From Isoetes taiwanensis (taxonomy: Eukaryota > Streptophyta > Lycopodiopsida > Isoetales > Isoetaceae), in assembly GCA_021234155.1 (NCBI GenBank), contig JAJEKV010000044.1, forward strand, positions 11,696,876 through 11,760,875: a stretch of DNA of 64,000 nt, in the 5' to 3' direction. Made by a program: the position numbers and the translations under genes. Under the pieces are notes generated by a model, which did no database searches, had not been told where the DNA came from, and saw nothing but the letters and a program-made list of their open reading frames with translations. Positions 22,152 through 32,442 of this stretch are shown here, in pieces (position 1 is the stretch's first letter; each line of letters begins with the position of its first letter).

Positions 22152-22619
22152 ATGCCTGGCTATGGAGACAACCCCCTGAGCGTGGCTATGGAGAAACTGG
22201 GTCTCAGAGCCCCATTCCGTGACAATGGTCCGGTAGTGTACGAAGGCCCAAGCGAGCGGACAGCCGGAGCTCCAAAGAGGTCCCAACTGGCCAAGGAAGA
22301 GGCCCTGTTAGAGCGGATGATCGTCTCCATAATAAACAGTAAGCAGTGGGACAAGCTTCAGCCTAACAGCGGCAACTCTGTGGAGATTGGAGATGCCCAT
22401 GTCTGTGTTAATTATCATGAAGAAGAAACAATGCGGTGCCGGATGTGGGAATGGCAGGGGCATATCATAGTCTATGATGATACCAAGGGTTATGTGCCTG
22501 AGTATGTTTATGGCAATCACATGGAGATATTGCAGGAGGAGCTTGCCGAGGAGCTTAGACGAATGCTGTCTGCTGGATTTGGAGGTTTCGGAGCTCAGCC
22601 ATTCTGGAATGCCAAGTAA
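22152..22619 (+). CDS. Conserved small protein, tandem paralogue 1 (family not identified)
   Basis: The product has 155 residues from ATG at 22152; an in-frame TTG at 22143 lies upstream, but the paralogue begins at the equivalent of 22152. The N-terminus is MPGYGDNPLSVAMEKLGL, followed by FRDNGPVV, a variable linker, then LERMIVSIINSKQWDKLQPN, HVCVNYHEEE and the most conserved block GHIIVYDDTKGYVPEYVYGN. The acidic/basic helix LAEELRRMLSAGFG ends the shared region. There is no signal peptide or membrane segment, and the protein is rich in charged and aromatic residues, so it is probably soluble. The single-exon CDS lies in the same orientation as a copy 1.5 kb downstream; by a hand count about 70% of aligned residues are identical, with silent changes throughout, showing both were under protein-level selection. 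I do not recognise the family and assign no function. Confidence 0.85.
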   Translation: MPGYGDNPLSVAMEKLGLRAPFRDNGPVVYEGPSERTAGAPKRSQLAKEEALLERMIVSIINSKQWDKLQPNSGNSVEIGDAHVCVNYHEEETMRCRMWEWQGHIIVYDDTKGYVPEYVYGNHMEILQEELAEELRRMLSAGFGGFGAQPFWNAK

Positions 22620-24084
22620 GGAGGATTTATTTTTGGTCCTGTTTTCTTCTGTCTTAGAAACATTATCCTGTGTATAAAGTTTATGACTTGATATATATCC
22701 GGTAAGGTTATTAAGTACTTGCTCCAGATGATACATCTGAAGCTTAATAACTGTTTTTTTTTTCTAATATTGTTTTAATGGATGGATATTAGTGCGGCTT
22801 TATTTTCTTGCATTGGCTCATGTCTTATCTGTTTGACGTCTATCTGAAAGATCTGGACTACTGAAAAATGTTCTTGCCTTGCTTAGCATTTAACATTGGA
22901 TCCCGAGGTTACTGATAATCAAGTCTTTATTGACCTAGCTAGACAGCGTCTCACATAACACTGTTCTTCCACATTCATAAAGTTATGCACCTATTATGTA
23001 CAAGTTAAGCATACTGAAGGAATTGCACATATAGTTGTTTAATGATCTACAAATTTGTTGGAATAGACTGGCTTTTAAGCTCATATTTTTCGTTTTTGGA
23101 TCCCCTTAGTCATAATTTGCTTTCTTATTACTGACAAGAATCTTTTGAAAATTGCAATGCAAGAAAGTTCTATCTGCAAGTGTGCAGCATATTATGTAAG
23201 AACTGATCAAACCAGTCTTACACATCACAAACCAAATTCTAATATGCATAATGTATAGGTTGAAGCTCAGCCATTCCGGAGTCCAATTAGACATCTACAA
23301 TATATCAACTATATTCTACCAATTTCTCTTGTAAAAATATTGATTTGTGTAAAAGAGCTATGCCTTGGCGATTAACTTTTAAGTTTAATCTTTGTTCTTT
23401 ATCTACTGAGCTTTTAGCGTTGCATCTAACATTAGTTCTACCTTATCTTATCAATAATTCTAAGAACACTATTTATGGATGTTTACTCTAAAAAAATTCT
23501 TCAGATTAGGTGTCTTTCTTTTCAAATGGTTGGTGAGATTTGCACGTTTCCTAGGTGGTAGCTGGCCGCCATTTGACAAATGCCATTGATAGCAAATTCA
23601 AACATCTCTCCATCCGTCTATTAAATGCAACAGTGTTTGAGTTCAAGCTTTTGATTCCTGCGTCCTGTTAAGCAGTTTCAAACATCGTTCTATCTGTTCA
23701 ATAAATATAATACTGCTTGAGTTCCAAAGTTTGGTTCCTGCATCCTACAACCAATCAAAGAGTGCAAGAGAAATGCCAAGCATTTTTGTCGCTCAATTTG
23801 CAGGAAATGATAATTGCAACACAGGGATTCAATATTTCTTAGAACATGTTACTAAAATGAGGGAAAATATGAATAAAAGGGGAAAACAACTTGTTTGTTA
23901 AGAATCAAGACCAAGCAATACGCAGACATTTATAAGATCTCCCCATTCTCAAAGGGGAACTAAAAAGAAAAAAAATGGATGCTGCCCTAATATGTGTATT
24001 GGATATAATAAGTGGGTCTTTAAATATCTATCTCCTTATCCTTTCGCCATAGCTGCGCACATTTCTTAGCGCCGTTGAGAAGAG
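22620..24084. other. Spacer between the two paralogues
   Basis: The stretch contains the 3' UTR of the first paralogue and the promoter of the second. There is no further gene. Two diverged copies of a segment of about 85 bp (AAACATCTCTCCATCCGTCTATTAAATGCAACA.. and AAACATCGTTCTATCTGTTCAATAAATATAATA.., first part given) occur at about 23600-23760. A TTTAAATATCTATC stretch near 24019 could be the second gene's TATA region. Confidence 0.45.
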
Positions 24085-24540
24085 ATGCCTGGTTATAGCA
24101 ACACGCCCTTGAATGTGGGCATGGAAAGGCTTGGTCTAAGGCATTTTTTCCGAGACAATGGCCCCGTTGTGTTCCCTGGACCTAGCGAGCAGGGGGATTC
24201 TGGCGCACCCAACAGGTCCAGACTTGCCCAAGAAGAGCTTACACTGGAAAGAATGATCGTTGCTCTGATTAATTCCAAACAGTGGGATAAATTGCAGCCC
24301 AACACTAACAATTCTGTCCAAGTGGGTGAGCACCATGTCTGTGTTAATTACCAGGAGGAGCAGGGTATGGGATGTCGTATTTGGGAATGGCATGGCCATA
24401 TCATTGTTTATGATGATACTAAAGGTTATGTTCCTGAATACATCTATGGAAATTACTTAGAGATTTTGAATGATGATAATTTGTCAGAGCTCCGCCGCAT
24501 TCTCTCTGCCGGCTTCGGTCTCGGAAATATGTTCTACTGA
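24085..24540 (+). CDS. Conserved small protein, tandem paralogue 2 (family not identified)
   Basis: The product has 151 residues, ATG to TGA, in a single exon. It aligns end to end with the 22152 product: MPGYSNTPLNVGMERLGL, FRDNGPVV, LERMIVALINSKQWDKLQPN, HVCVNYQEEQ, then GHIIVYDDTKGYVPEYIYGN. The C-terminus ends shortly after LSAGFG and lacks the first copy's PFWNAK tail. Conservative exchanges (K/R, V/I, E/D) dominate in the core, and the linker at residues 32-42 is free to vary. There is no targeting signal or membrane segment. The leader has no telo-box like copy 1, so the two may be expressed differently. A likely 3'-UTR intron follows the stop. Both are complete, so this is a tandem duplication with both copies retained. 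Function unknown. Confidence 0.85.
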   Translation: MPGYSNTPLNVGMERLGLRHFFRDNGPVVFPGPSEQGDSGAPNRSRLAQEELTLERMIVALINSKQWDKLQPNTNNSVQVGEHHVCVNYQEEQGMGCRIWEWHGHIIVYDDTKGYVPEYIYGNYLEILNDDNLSELRRILSAGFGLGNMFY

Positions 24541-24550
24541 ACATCCTTTG

Positions 24551-24657
24551 GTATGTCTTTTGGTTTTCAAGATTTGTTCTTAGAACTGGTTTATGCAATG
24601 AGAAAATTTAATCTGTTTGTGTTCTGATGCTTCCTTTTCTCTTCATTCTTTCTGCAG
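24551..24657 (+). other. Probable 3'-UTR intron of paralogue 2
   Basis: A GTATGTC donor ten bases after the stop codon and a strong acceptor (pyrimidine tract, then TTCTGCAG) at 24657 bound a 107-base intron. Exon text with CTCCAGTGTAATGTAAC follows. This is inferred from splice-site quality only. Confidence 0.45.
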
Positions 24658-26449
24658 AACACTCCAGTGTAATGTAACTATCTGTATTCTGGTATTTCCT
24701 AATGTGAACATGTGAGACCTTGAGATGGCAGAGTTTTGGTTCTATATATATTCTTCTCTTCTCAAGCTTGGGAACCAATCTCCAAAGCAAAGTCTCAAGT
24801 GACTTCTGATTCAAATTGTAAGACATGGTCTTAATCTGGCTCTTAGTTTGAACTGATTATTGCATATACCATACATATGGCAAATATGGCGTGCTAACAA
24901 TTTTGTGTCATAGTACTTAATGAGTTTAGACTAGAAAAGAATCATTGTAATAATAAACTGTTTTATATAAATTTATTATTTAACGAAGTCTGAAATTACA
25001 CGGTTCTCATGCTCGAATTAAATCGTCTGCCATTCTTAAAGCTTGATAACCGCCGTACCGTAGTAAGTTCGTTTGTCATTCATATTCGTATATTCGTTTA
25101 TGGAGTAGCAAATGGTTTTTCTGTTTTGGGGCTGAAAATTATCATACGTGGACTAGTTTTGATATTATGTGCTGGTGGTCCCTAGATGATCACTGCATAT
25201 ATCCCTCTCGGCTTGTTGGCGTCGAGAGTTATATGCCAGTAGGGCTCAAATTTGACGGCTCTCACGCTGTTTTTGGCATGCAAATTGGGCATCAACCAAC
25301 CATTGATAAAATCATATGCAAAATTTCTCGACCAGGTGCTATTACTCTCCTTGATGCAAGAAAGTTTGCCCAAAAAAATTGGCAGTGAACCATCTGAAAG
25401 TGCAGTTGGAGAGCATGCTTTGATGATTGGTGTGAAATGAAGAATAGGAGAACAATGCTGCTCGAATAAGTTCATTGGTGGTTTAAAAACTCGGTTATAT
25501 TGCGAGTTTATAAACATAAGTATTGTTTTGTTCTATATTTTTTACATAAAACATGGTTTCTGTCATTTGAAAATTTTGTCTTGCATTTGAAAGGTTAAAA
25601 TTGAAAGACTTCTTGTAATGCGAAAAACAAAATTTTTGTTGCCTATCCCAAGAAAATTAGGTGTAGCCTATCAAATTTGAGCGTTGTCTGCCATAATCAT
25701 CTCGAGGGGAGGGTTAATCTCCTCTTAACCACCTGCCCTCGCAAGTTATATCAATTTGGCCACCCCCCACCGTAGGATCCAAATGTGATTATATCAAAGA
25801 ACTTCTCGAATATTTGTTTTCAAAGAATATTCAAAGAATTACTGGCAATAATCTTCTGAATATTTCATTGTAATTAATATTCTTCTGTAACGAGTACTAA
25901 GAATACTCTATTCAGACAAACACCACCATCAAATCCTTTGAATTTAAATCCCCCACATATCAAATGCTTTGTTATGTTATTGCCCCATGCATCAAATCCG
26001 CTAGCTCCTGCAGCTCCGAAATGGCCTTCTAATTTCTATATTCAAAACATTTGTTCAAAAATATTCTTAGATGAATGCTAAGCTTGACGATCAAAAGAAA
26101 TACTGATCGGAATTGAAATTGAGGCTGTTCCTTCTGCAGAAGAGATTGTTATTAGGATCCAGGAATATGGGTCGTCTTCTTTAGAAGCATGTAAGATTGA
26201 AGCGCAAAGTGGATCCGCGTCCTCTTCTTTCAGGGCTTTGAAAAGATTTCTTAGTTTCGGTGACGAGTAGTATATGCTGACAAATCCATATACGCACTGT
26301 CTCACAACAATAGTTTGTATGAATATTTTCAGAGGGTGTGCTTGGCTAGATCAGTCGGCCCTAGACAAGAGGGTCTATATGAGTCTTTTCAAGAGGGTCT
26401 GCTTGGCAGAAGAGTAGCTTGATGGGGGTAAAACTTGCTCGAGCATGTG
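24658..26449. other. Intergenic, no gene seen
   Basis: There is no supported gene. The overlapping frames at 25167-25517 and 26305-26078 lack motifs. A short inverted segment of the AGGAGGTTAA type lies at about 25702-25740 (GAGGGTTAATCTCCTCTTAACC) and is related to the hairpin at 26450. Confidence 0.45.
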
Positions 26450-26540
26450 GTTAAAGGAGGTCAACCTCCTCCTCTCCGGGGTTATGCAAAATAACCCTCT
26501 CGCATAACCCCTCCGAGGAGGAGTTTAACCTCCTCTTAAC
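26450..26540. repeat. Hairpin, 38-bp arms, AGGAGGTTAA family
   Basis: The left arm 26450-26487 (GTTAAAGGAGGTCAACCTCC.. to ..GGGGTTATGC) pairs with the right arm 26502-26540 (GCATAACCCCTCC.. to ..CCTCTTAAC) with a few one-base bulges and mismatches. The 14-base loop is AAAATAACCCTCTC. Each arm also contains an internal inverted motif, GGAGGTTAACCTCC-like, so the structure is nested. Related short inverted motifs lie at 25702-25740 and 26731-26750. Confidence 0.8.
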
Positions 26541-26863
26541 TTAATCGGCAATTTTCCAATCAAAAAACCCCCAACACTCTTTGTGTTTTTAGATGTTCAT
26601 AAGAGATAAACCATTTTCAAAATAATTAGGAGCTAACACAATGGGTCACCCTTTGAGGAAGTCAACTCTTCCATCAAGCTTTTATTATGGCAAATAAGCT
26701 TCAGAAGGTTATTGTTGTTATTGCTCTTTGAGGAGGTTAATCCTCCCCTCAAGTGTTTAAGGCCCTCTGCTTGCAGTCGAAATGACTTGCATATCCAAAT
26801 TGTACCTTCAAGAATGTTTTCCCTTCTAATATTTCACCCATTAGCTAGGATACTTCTACATAT

Positions 26864-27244
26864 GCTGGAGCCCACGTGGCAAGTTTGATCCTAGGTGACA
26901 TGTTGGAGCCTAGATGGCGTATTTGAGCTGTCTTGGCATGTTTGAGCCACATTGGCATGTTAGGACCTAGGTGGAATATTGGAGCCCGCATGGCATGTTT
27001 GAGCCACCTTGGCTTGTTTAAGCCTAGGTTGCATGTTGGAGCCCGCGTGGCATGTTTGAGCCCCTTTGGCATGTTGGAGCCCACGTGGCATTTTTGACCC
27101 ACCTTGGCATGTTGGAGCCTAGGTGGCATGTTTGGGCCATCTTGGCATGTTTGAGCCACATTGGCATGTTAGAGCCTAGGTGGCATGTTGGAGCCCGCAT
27201 GACATGTTTGAGCCACCTTGGCATGTTGGAACCCATGTGGCATG
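26864..27244. repeat. Minisatellite, 20 units of 19 bp
   Basis: The consensus is TTKGAGCCYRSSTTGGCATG-like. Nineteen units are exactly 19 bp and the first is 20. Two alternating subtypes occur, TTGGAGCC(T/C)(A/G)(G/C)GTGGCATG and TTTGAGCCACCTTGGCATG, so the higher-order period is about 38 bp. Because 19 is not a multiple of 3, one frame cycles through all phases and yields 19-residue peptide repeats on both strands. These frames are not evidence for a gene. Confidence 0.9.
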
Positions 27245-28573
27245 CCACAAGGATTGTCTCAAGAATGTTTTGCTGAAAAAATCTTTTATAGATTTTCCAG
27301 GCAATTGGCCATGATCACCAACCAAATTGTTCCAACCCACATCGACACAACATCCATAAGTCTCATCTTTTCATTCTTTGACATTCAGAGTAGTCGTGGC
27401 CAATTCAGGAGCAACTAATGGCAAACTAACCTTCGACGCAAATGTTGTGGTTGTTCCAGTATGACCTTATGGTGGCAGCCATTAGCTTTATGCTAATATC
27501 GGAGTTGTTGAAGCTTTTCAATGAGAGGCTCTTTATACATTGTGGTGTTAGCAATAATGTCATTATACTATATGAATAATTGTATTTATTCTTTGTCTAA
27601 AAGATTTTCATTCAATATATGGGTTCGTCCTCTAGCATAAGGCATTCTTCAATATCTCTTGTAATAGTATCAAATGATGCAACATCTGTAGATGTAAGGA
27701 CCTCAGGGACAAGACTTAAAGCTTTTGACTAAAGGTATATACATGATCACTTGATCTGACTATGTGCGACAAATTTGGTGGTGCAAATTCACAATAAAAA
27801 TACTGACTTACATGACATATTGATGCCCATTTGTTAGAATCTTTGGAATTCCTCTATGGTCGTCTGTTCTACCAATTTTTTCTCTTTGTCAAGATTAAAC
27901 TTTAGATCAACGGGCATGCGAGTTGTAATAGCCAGGTTATTGCAAAAGAGATAGCAGTAGCTATTCTAGACGATGTCCGCATGGAACATGCGGAGGGTCT
28001 GTCCATGCCATTAGTATTCAGCTTTCTCAAATTTATTTTGAAGGTAGTAATTTTTTATGCAAGTGTTGTATCAAGTTTAGCAGATCTGGTAGTAGGAGGA
28101 GGCATAATCATCATGCAAAAGAAATGCGAATCTCTTGCTCCTCTAGAGAAGAAAGTTCACCACTCTAGAGAAGAAAGTTCACCAAGAGTAGCTAATCAAA
28201 CGACAAGCCTTTCCTTGGACATAGCAAACCAGTTGGGATGTATTGTGCCTTCTTGTCATCCTTCATAGCTTTTATGGTGCATGATGGTGGCTTTTTGTCA
28301 TTCACAAAACCTTTTTGCACAAGCTAAAACCAACAAGCAAGTCTCTATTTCCCTTAATACCTAATAAAACAAGAGACTCATATGAAGGAAGTTTCCAACC
28401 GTAATGCTTTGCACTTGTAGGCATATTCTTAGCACTAGCAGGCTTGCTCTGTTTCCTGGCAAAAATTATGGTTGGATGATAGTTCTTCCACGTAAAACAT
28501 ACTCAACAAACTGCAATTGTTGAGTGTCTTTCACATGTATATCAAAGCATCTTCTATGTTGTTTTTAGTGTTC
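27245..28573. other. Intergenic, no gene seen
   Basis: No supported gene. A 21-bp direct duplication (CTCTAGAGAAGAAAGTTCACC) lies at about 28140-28185. The 95-codon frame at 27981-28268 runs over it and carries no known motif. Confidence 0.5.
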
Positions 28574-28651
28574 TTCTACATTGTAACAACGATGCAAAAA
28601 CAACTATTCTATTCTATTCTATTCTACATTGTAACAACGATGCAAAAACAA
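28574..28651. mobile_element. Pentamer tail flanked by 30-bp direct repeat (possible tail-only LINE insertion)
   Basis: The 30-bp sequence starting TTCTACATTGTAACAACGAT occurs exactly twice, at 28574-28603 and 28622-28651. Between the copies are only 18 bases, CTATTCTATTCTATTCTA. That pentamer is the same (ATTCT)n tail that ends the LINE fragment at 11687. The layout is that of a target-site duplication around an insertion truncated to its tail. The strand would be plus. Confidence 0.65.
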
Positions 28652-29566
28652 ATAATTTTTCTTTAGTCAATTTCATTGGAATGTCCTAAGGATCACGATC
28701 ATGATTTACAGGATCTTAATTGTAATGATTTATACATGAATCTAACATAATAAATTTCAAGTGCTCATAAGGATCGCCATTGCAATCCTTTGACTTGAAA
28801 ATCTAAATTTACGAAAGATAATCCAAACTACTCAATTAGATCATGGTCATAATTTTTAAACTAAAGGACTACTATAAAAAACAATCTATGCTAGAGATAA
28901 TCGCGGTCGCGATAAACTTGACAAGGAAAATGTCAAAAACACTTACAAGTAACCCAACAAGATTGTTGTGGCGATCCTGTTGAGTTTCTTGTCTGCCCAT
29001 AAAACCAAAAGAATGATGAAATTGAGCTGAAGTAAGAAAATGAATTGCCGATTCTGACCTGATGTTAAAGCCTCCATCCTACACATGGCACTTGAAATTT
29101 CGATGAAGCAGATGGAAAAAATTAAAGCTGCTCGCAAAAGGTGTCAGGAAAAATGAACTATGGAATTATATATGGCTAAGCTGGCAGCATTTATAGTGCA
29201 AAAAAAAGTCAAATCTGCTGTCATTATGGTCATTGGCGCAATTAATTCCGGCAATATTATAATTTTTGGCAATAATAAATATATGCGGTGGAGAAAACAT
29301 TCCCAGAATAAAAATATGAAAGTAACAATCATGATGGATGTGACAACTTTTTTCAAAATGTGCGCTATCAGAGTGACAGTTTTCCATTTATGCGTACTCA
29401 AGTTAAAACACAAAATGCCCATGGAATGAGATATATTGAGTTAGTATAACAGTTAGTTTGGAGCCATAATGCCCTTCTTTTGGGACAATTAGATTCAAAT
29501 TTGAAAAAGAAGGGTTAAGACAAAAGAATCAAGAAAAAGGGCGCTAAAAACATGTTTTCTGGACTC
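28652..29566. other. Intergenic, no gene seen
   Basis: AT-rich, with overlapping short frames on both strands at 29144-29429 that are mirror images of low-complexity sequence. No supported gene. Confidence 0.45.
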
Positions 29567-30640
29567 CGAGCTTACAATTTTATTTCAGTTTCTTATTTAA
29601 ATATTTGTCCTTTGACTTTTATAAATTGGTATTTTTAATCATCAAAATCATTATTTTTATTTTATATTATCATCTAAGAAACGTTTTTTTCTCTTTTGAA
29701 ATGTGTCCATAATCTTTCTTGCGAATTAAAACAATGTTATCAATTGTAGATAATAAATAAATAGTAAAAGACAATTGGAAAGAGTGATAATGTCAGTAGT
29801 AGAGATGCTTGAAATTCATGACATCATATTCGTGTAAAAAATAAAATAATATAATGTCACATGCAAATGACTATTCAAAAGTAATCATTTTTCAATATCA
29901 AATCTCGAACCAGAGTTTTAAAGCATGGTGGAAGTTGCAAAAGTGGCACAAGAGTGTTGCAAAATATATAATAGATTATTTGACTCAAAGAGCGCTTGCT
30001 AAAAGATGACAAAAATCCAATGCAAACATACATTATTTTGGGTATATTGTTTTTTTTTCTTTTTTTCTTTTTTTTATTGAAAGGTCCAGCAAAGGTACAT
30101 GCCAGAGACACACGTCTTAGACATTTAAGATTCTAGGTCGCACAAAAATCTACTTCAGATTAAGTCCTTTATCCAATTGGATATTATGCAGCTCAATGAA
30201 TTAAGCTATAAGAGAATCTCTTGGAAGTTTTTGTGAAAAAATATATCTAGTTGAAAGATAATACGTCACATATCAAGGTGCTATTGCTTGATTAAAGCTT
30301 CATTTTACAAGAATTCCTGATGCCGCTCTCCACGTTTATCTTCGTTGCAAGTGCTTAGCCTGAAAAGTACTTGTCATATCACATATTTCTAATTATTTAA
30401 AGAAATACTAATGCCTTCTTGTGCTCAACCTTTGTGATTTTGGATTATATAAAACTTGCCACCTTCAAAATTTTAGATTTGAGCAATTATTTAGGTCTTG
30501 CTAAATTGCATATTAATGGGCTTGCTTACATAGTAAATTCACTAGTTTTTCTAAATCTTAAATTAGTTTGCAATCATGACCATAGATGTCTACCTATCAT
30601 GTGAGAGATTAAAAACGTGTACAACTGAGGAAGACTAAAA
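29567..30640 (+). pseudogene. NLR-type leucine-rich region remnant, copy 1
   Basis: This copy aligns along its length with copy 2 (30774-31975): shared landmarks are TTATTTCAGTTTCTT, TCTCGAAC.AGAGTTTTAAAG, AGAGAATCTCTT and GCAAGTGCTTA.CCTGAA. The last part, about 30330-30530, translates in pieces to LRR text resembling copy 2 (CLLVLNLCDFG, ILDLSNYLGL) but with stops and a lost segment between CCACCTTC and AAAATTTTAG. No P-loop or kinase-2 motif is present. It is a non-functional fragment. Confidence 0.65.
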
Positions 30641-30773
30641 ACTTAAATTAAAATTTACATTCATTAAATTCTAAATTCCATTCAATGCTTAAGTTTAAAG
30701 TAAATTTATTTTATTAAGTTCTAAAATTTAATATTACAACTTATAGAGTGTTTTTTATGTTGAGTCATCGATT

Positions 30774-32094
30774 GAGTTTAAGATTTTATTTCAGTTTCTT
30801 CTTTAAATATTCATTCTATGTCATTTTATAAATTGGTAGTTTTTAATCATTAAAATTGTTATTTATATTTTTACATTTATATTATTATATATATTAGACT
30901 TTGTGTTTCTATTTGGAAGGTATGCATAGAGTTTTTTGTTAATTAAGCAAATACATAACAAAACAATGTTGTCAATTGTAAATAGTAAATTATCAGTAGA
31001 AAATAATGGGAAAGAGCGATAAGGCCAGCAATAGGGATGGTTAAAATTCATGATATTATATTCATGTAAGAAATCTGAAATGCTGCTCAAAAGTTATCAT
31101 CTTTCAGTTCAAAATCTCGAACTAGAGTTTTAAAGCATGACTGAAAGTTGTGAATGAATGTAGCATAAGCGTGCAAGAACCTCTGTAGGCTCTAAAAGTC
31201 ATAGGCCGAGTCATGTCAGATAAGTGGACAATGACTGAATAAGATGATGCATTACAAAATTTGAAAATGCATATTGATGGTGGCTATAAGTAACACTTAG
31301 TACAAGTTCTACGAATAAATTATGATGCTCTTGAGAGCATGAAAAGCATGTAGTAAATTATGTCAGATATTTTCATAGGCTTTTTTATGAATGAAAATAG
31401 GTATTGCAAGGGATTTAATGAATTGTGGGCTTGGAAAGGAATTGTTAAAAGATGGCAAAAATTCAATATAGCAAACTTATAATATTTTGGATATGTTGAT
31501 TGGGAATTCCTTGATTGAAAGATCCAGTGAAGATACATTCCAGATACTTTAGAGATTTTGACATTCTAGATTTTTGAGAAATAAATGCCGCACAAAGATC
31601 TACTTCAAGCTACATCTTATATTCAATTGGATACCATGCAACTTAATAAATTAAGTTATGAGAGAATCTCTTAAACATTTTGTGAAAAATTATTTCTCGT
31701 TGAAAAATCCGCCACATCTGAAAGTGCTATGAGAGATCCACTTTATAAGAATTTCTAATGCCGCACTTTCCAGCTTATCTTCATTGCAAGTGCTTATCCT
31801 GAAGAGTACTCGTCATTTGCTTGATTGTTTAGAGAAATTCCAATGTCTTCTTGTGCTGAATCTTTGTGATTATGGAATATAAAACTTGCCACCTTCTTTT
31901 AGAGAGTTGAAAGAGCTCAAAATTCTAGATCTGACCAATTACTTAGGTCTTACTAAATTGCATCGTGATGCGATCTTAGGTCTAAAAAACTTCGAGTGTT
32001 GAAGATGCATGTGGGGCATTAGAATCTTCTTAGTGGAGAGGACCTTAGCAAGTATAGAAATCTGACAAGATTGGCATGGTTCTCTTTCATCACT
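30774..32094 (+). pseudogene. NLR-type leucine-rich region remnant, copy 2
   Basis: The best-preserved part is 31770-32094. In plus frames it reads LQVLILKSTRHLL, CLLVLNLCDYGI, NLPPSFRELKELKILDL, LTKLHRDAILGLKN and, after a frameshift, NLLSGEDLSKYRNLTRLAWF. These are LxxLxxL repeats of the type in plant NB-LRR resistance proteins. Stops and at least one frameshift interrupt it, and the upstream 900 bases are non-coding and AT-rich. It is a direct duplicate of copy 1 at an offset of about 1.2-1.45 kb. A LINE RT fragment begins immediately after it. Confidence 0.75.
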
Positions 32095-32400
32095 AGAGTA
32101 GTTCCAATATATAAAGTGGGAGATCGGAATTGTCCTATCAATTACCCCACCATTATGGTTAGTCATTTGTTGGCAAAATTGCTCGCCGAAATCTTTGAAC
32201 AACAATTGATATCATGGGCAGAGGAAACAAGGGTGCATGCACTTGGACATACAAGTTGTAGACCCGCACACTACTAGAAGATATCATAAATAAACAGTAG
32301 AACCTATATTGCTGCTTCGTGCATTTTGCAAAGGCCTTTGACAATGTGCCTAGGGAGAAGCTGTAGAACAAATTATTCATGCCAGACATACTGTAAAATG
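32095..32400 (+). mobile_element. LINE reverse-transcriptase N-terminal fragment, degenerate
   Basis: Plus-strand frames read VVPIYKVGDRNCPINY, then LLAKLLAEIFEQQLISWA and, after a stop or shift, CCFVHFAKAFDNVPREKLW. These match the early RT blocks of plant LINEs (the 'IPKxGDxxxxxNYR' and 'DFxKAFDxVPR' motifs). It is the segment just upstream of the RT part preserved at 17.8 kb, so it may derive from the same family. It lacks the YADD block. It joins NLR-like sequence on its left and an inverted-repeat element on its right. Confidence 0.75.
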
Positions 32401-32442
32401 CAGTATGTAGTTGTAGAGATAGTTATGGATTAGCATTCAATA

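Noticed and set aside
26845-27276. Peptide-repeat proteins read on both strands (NMPRWLKHA-type repeats)
   Set aside because: They arise from a 19-bp minisatellite whose unit length cycles all phases. Both strands are equally open.
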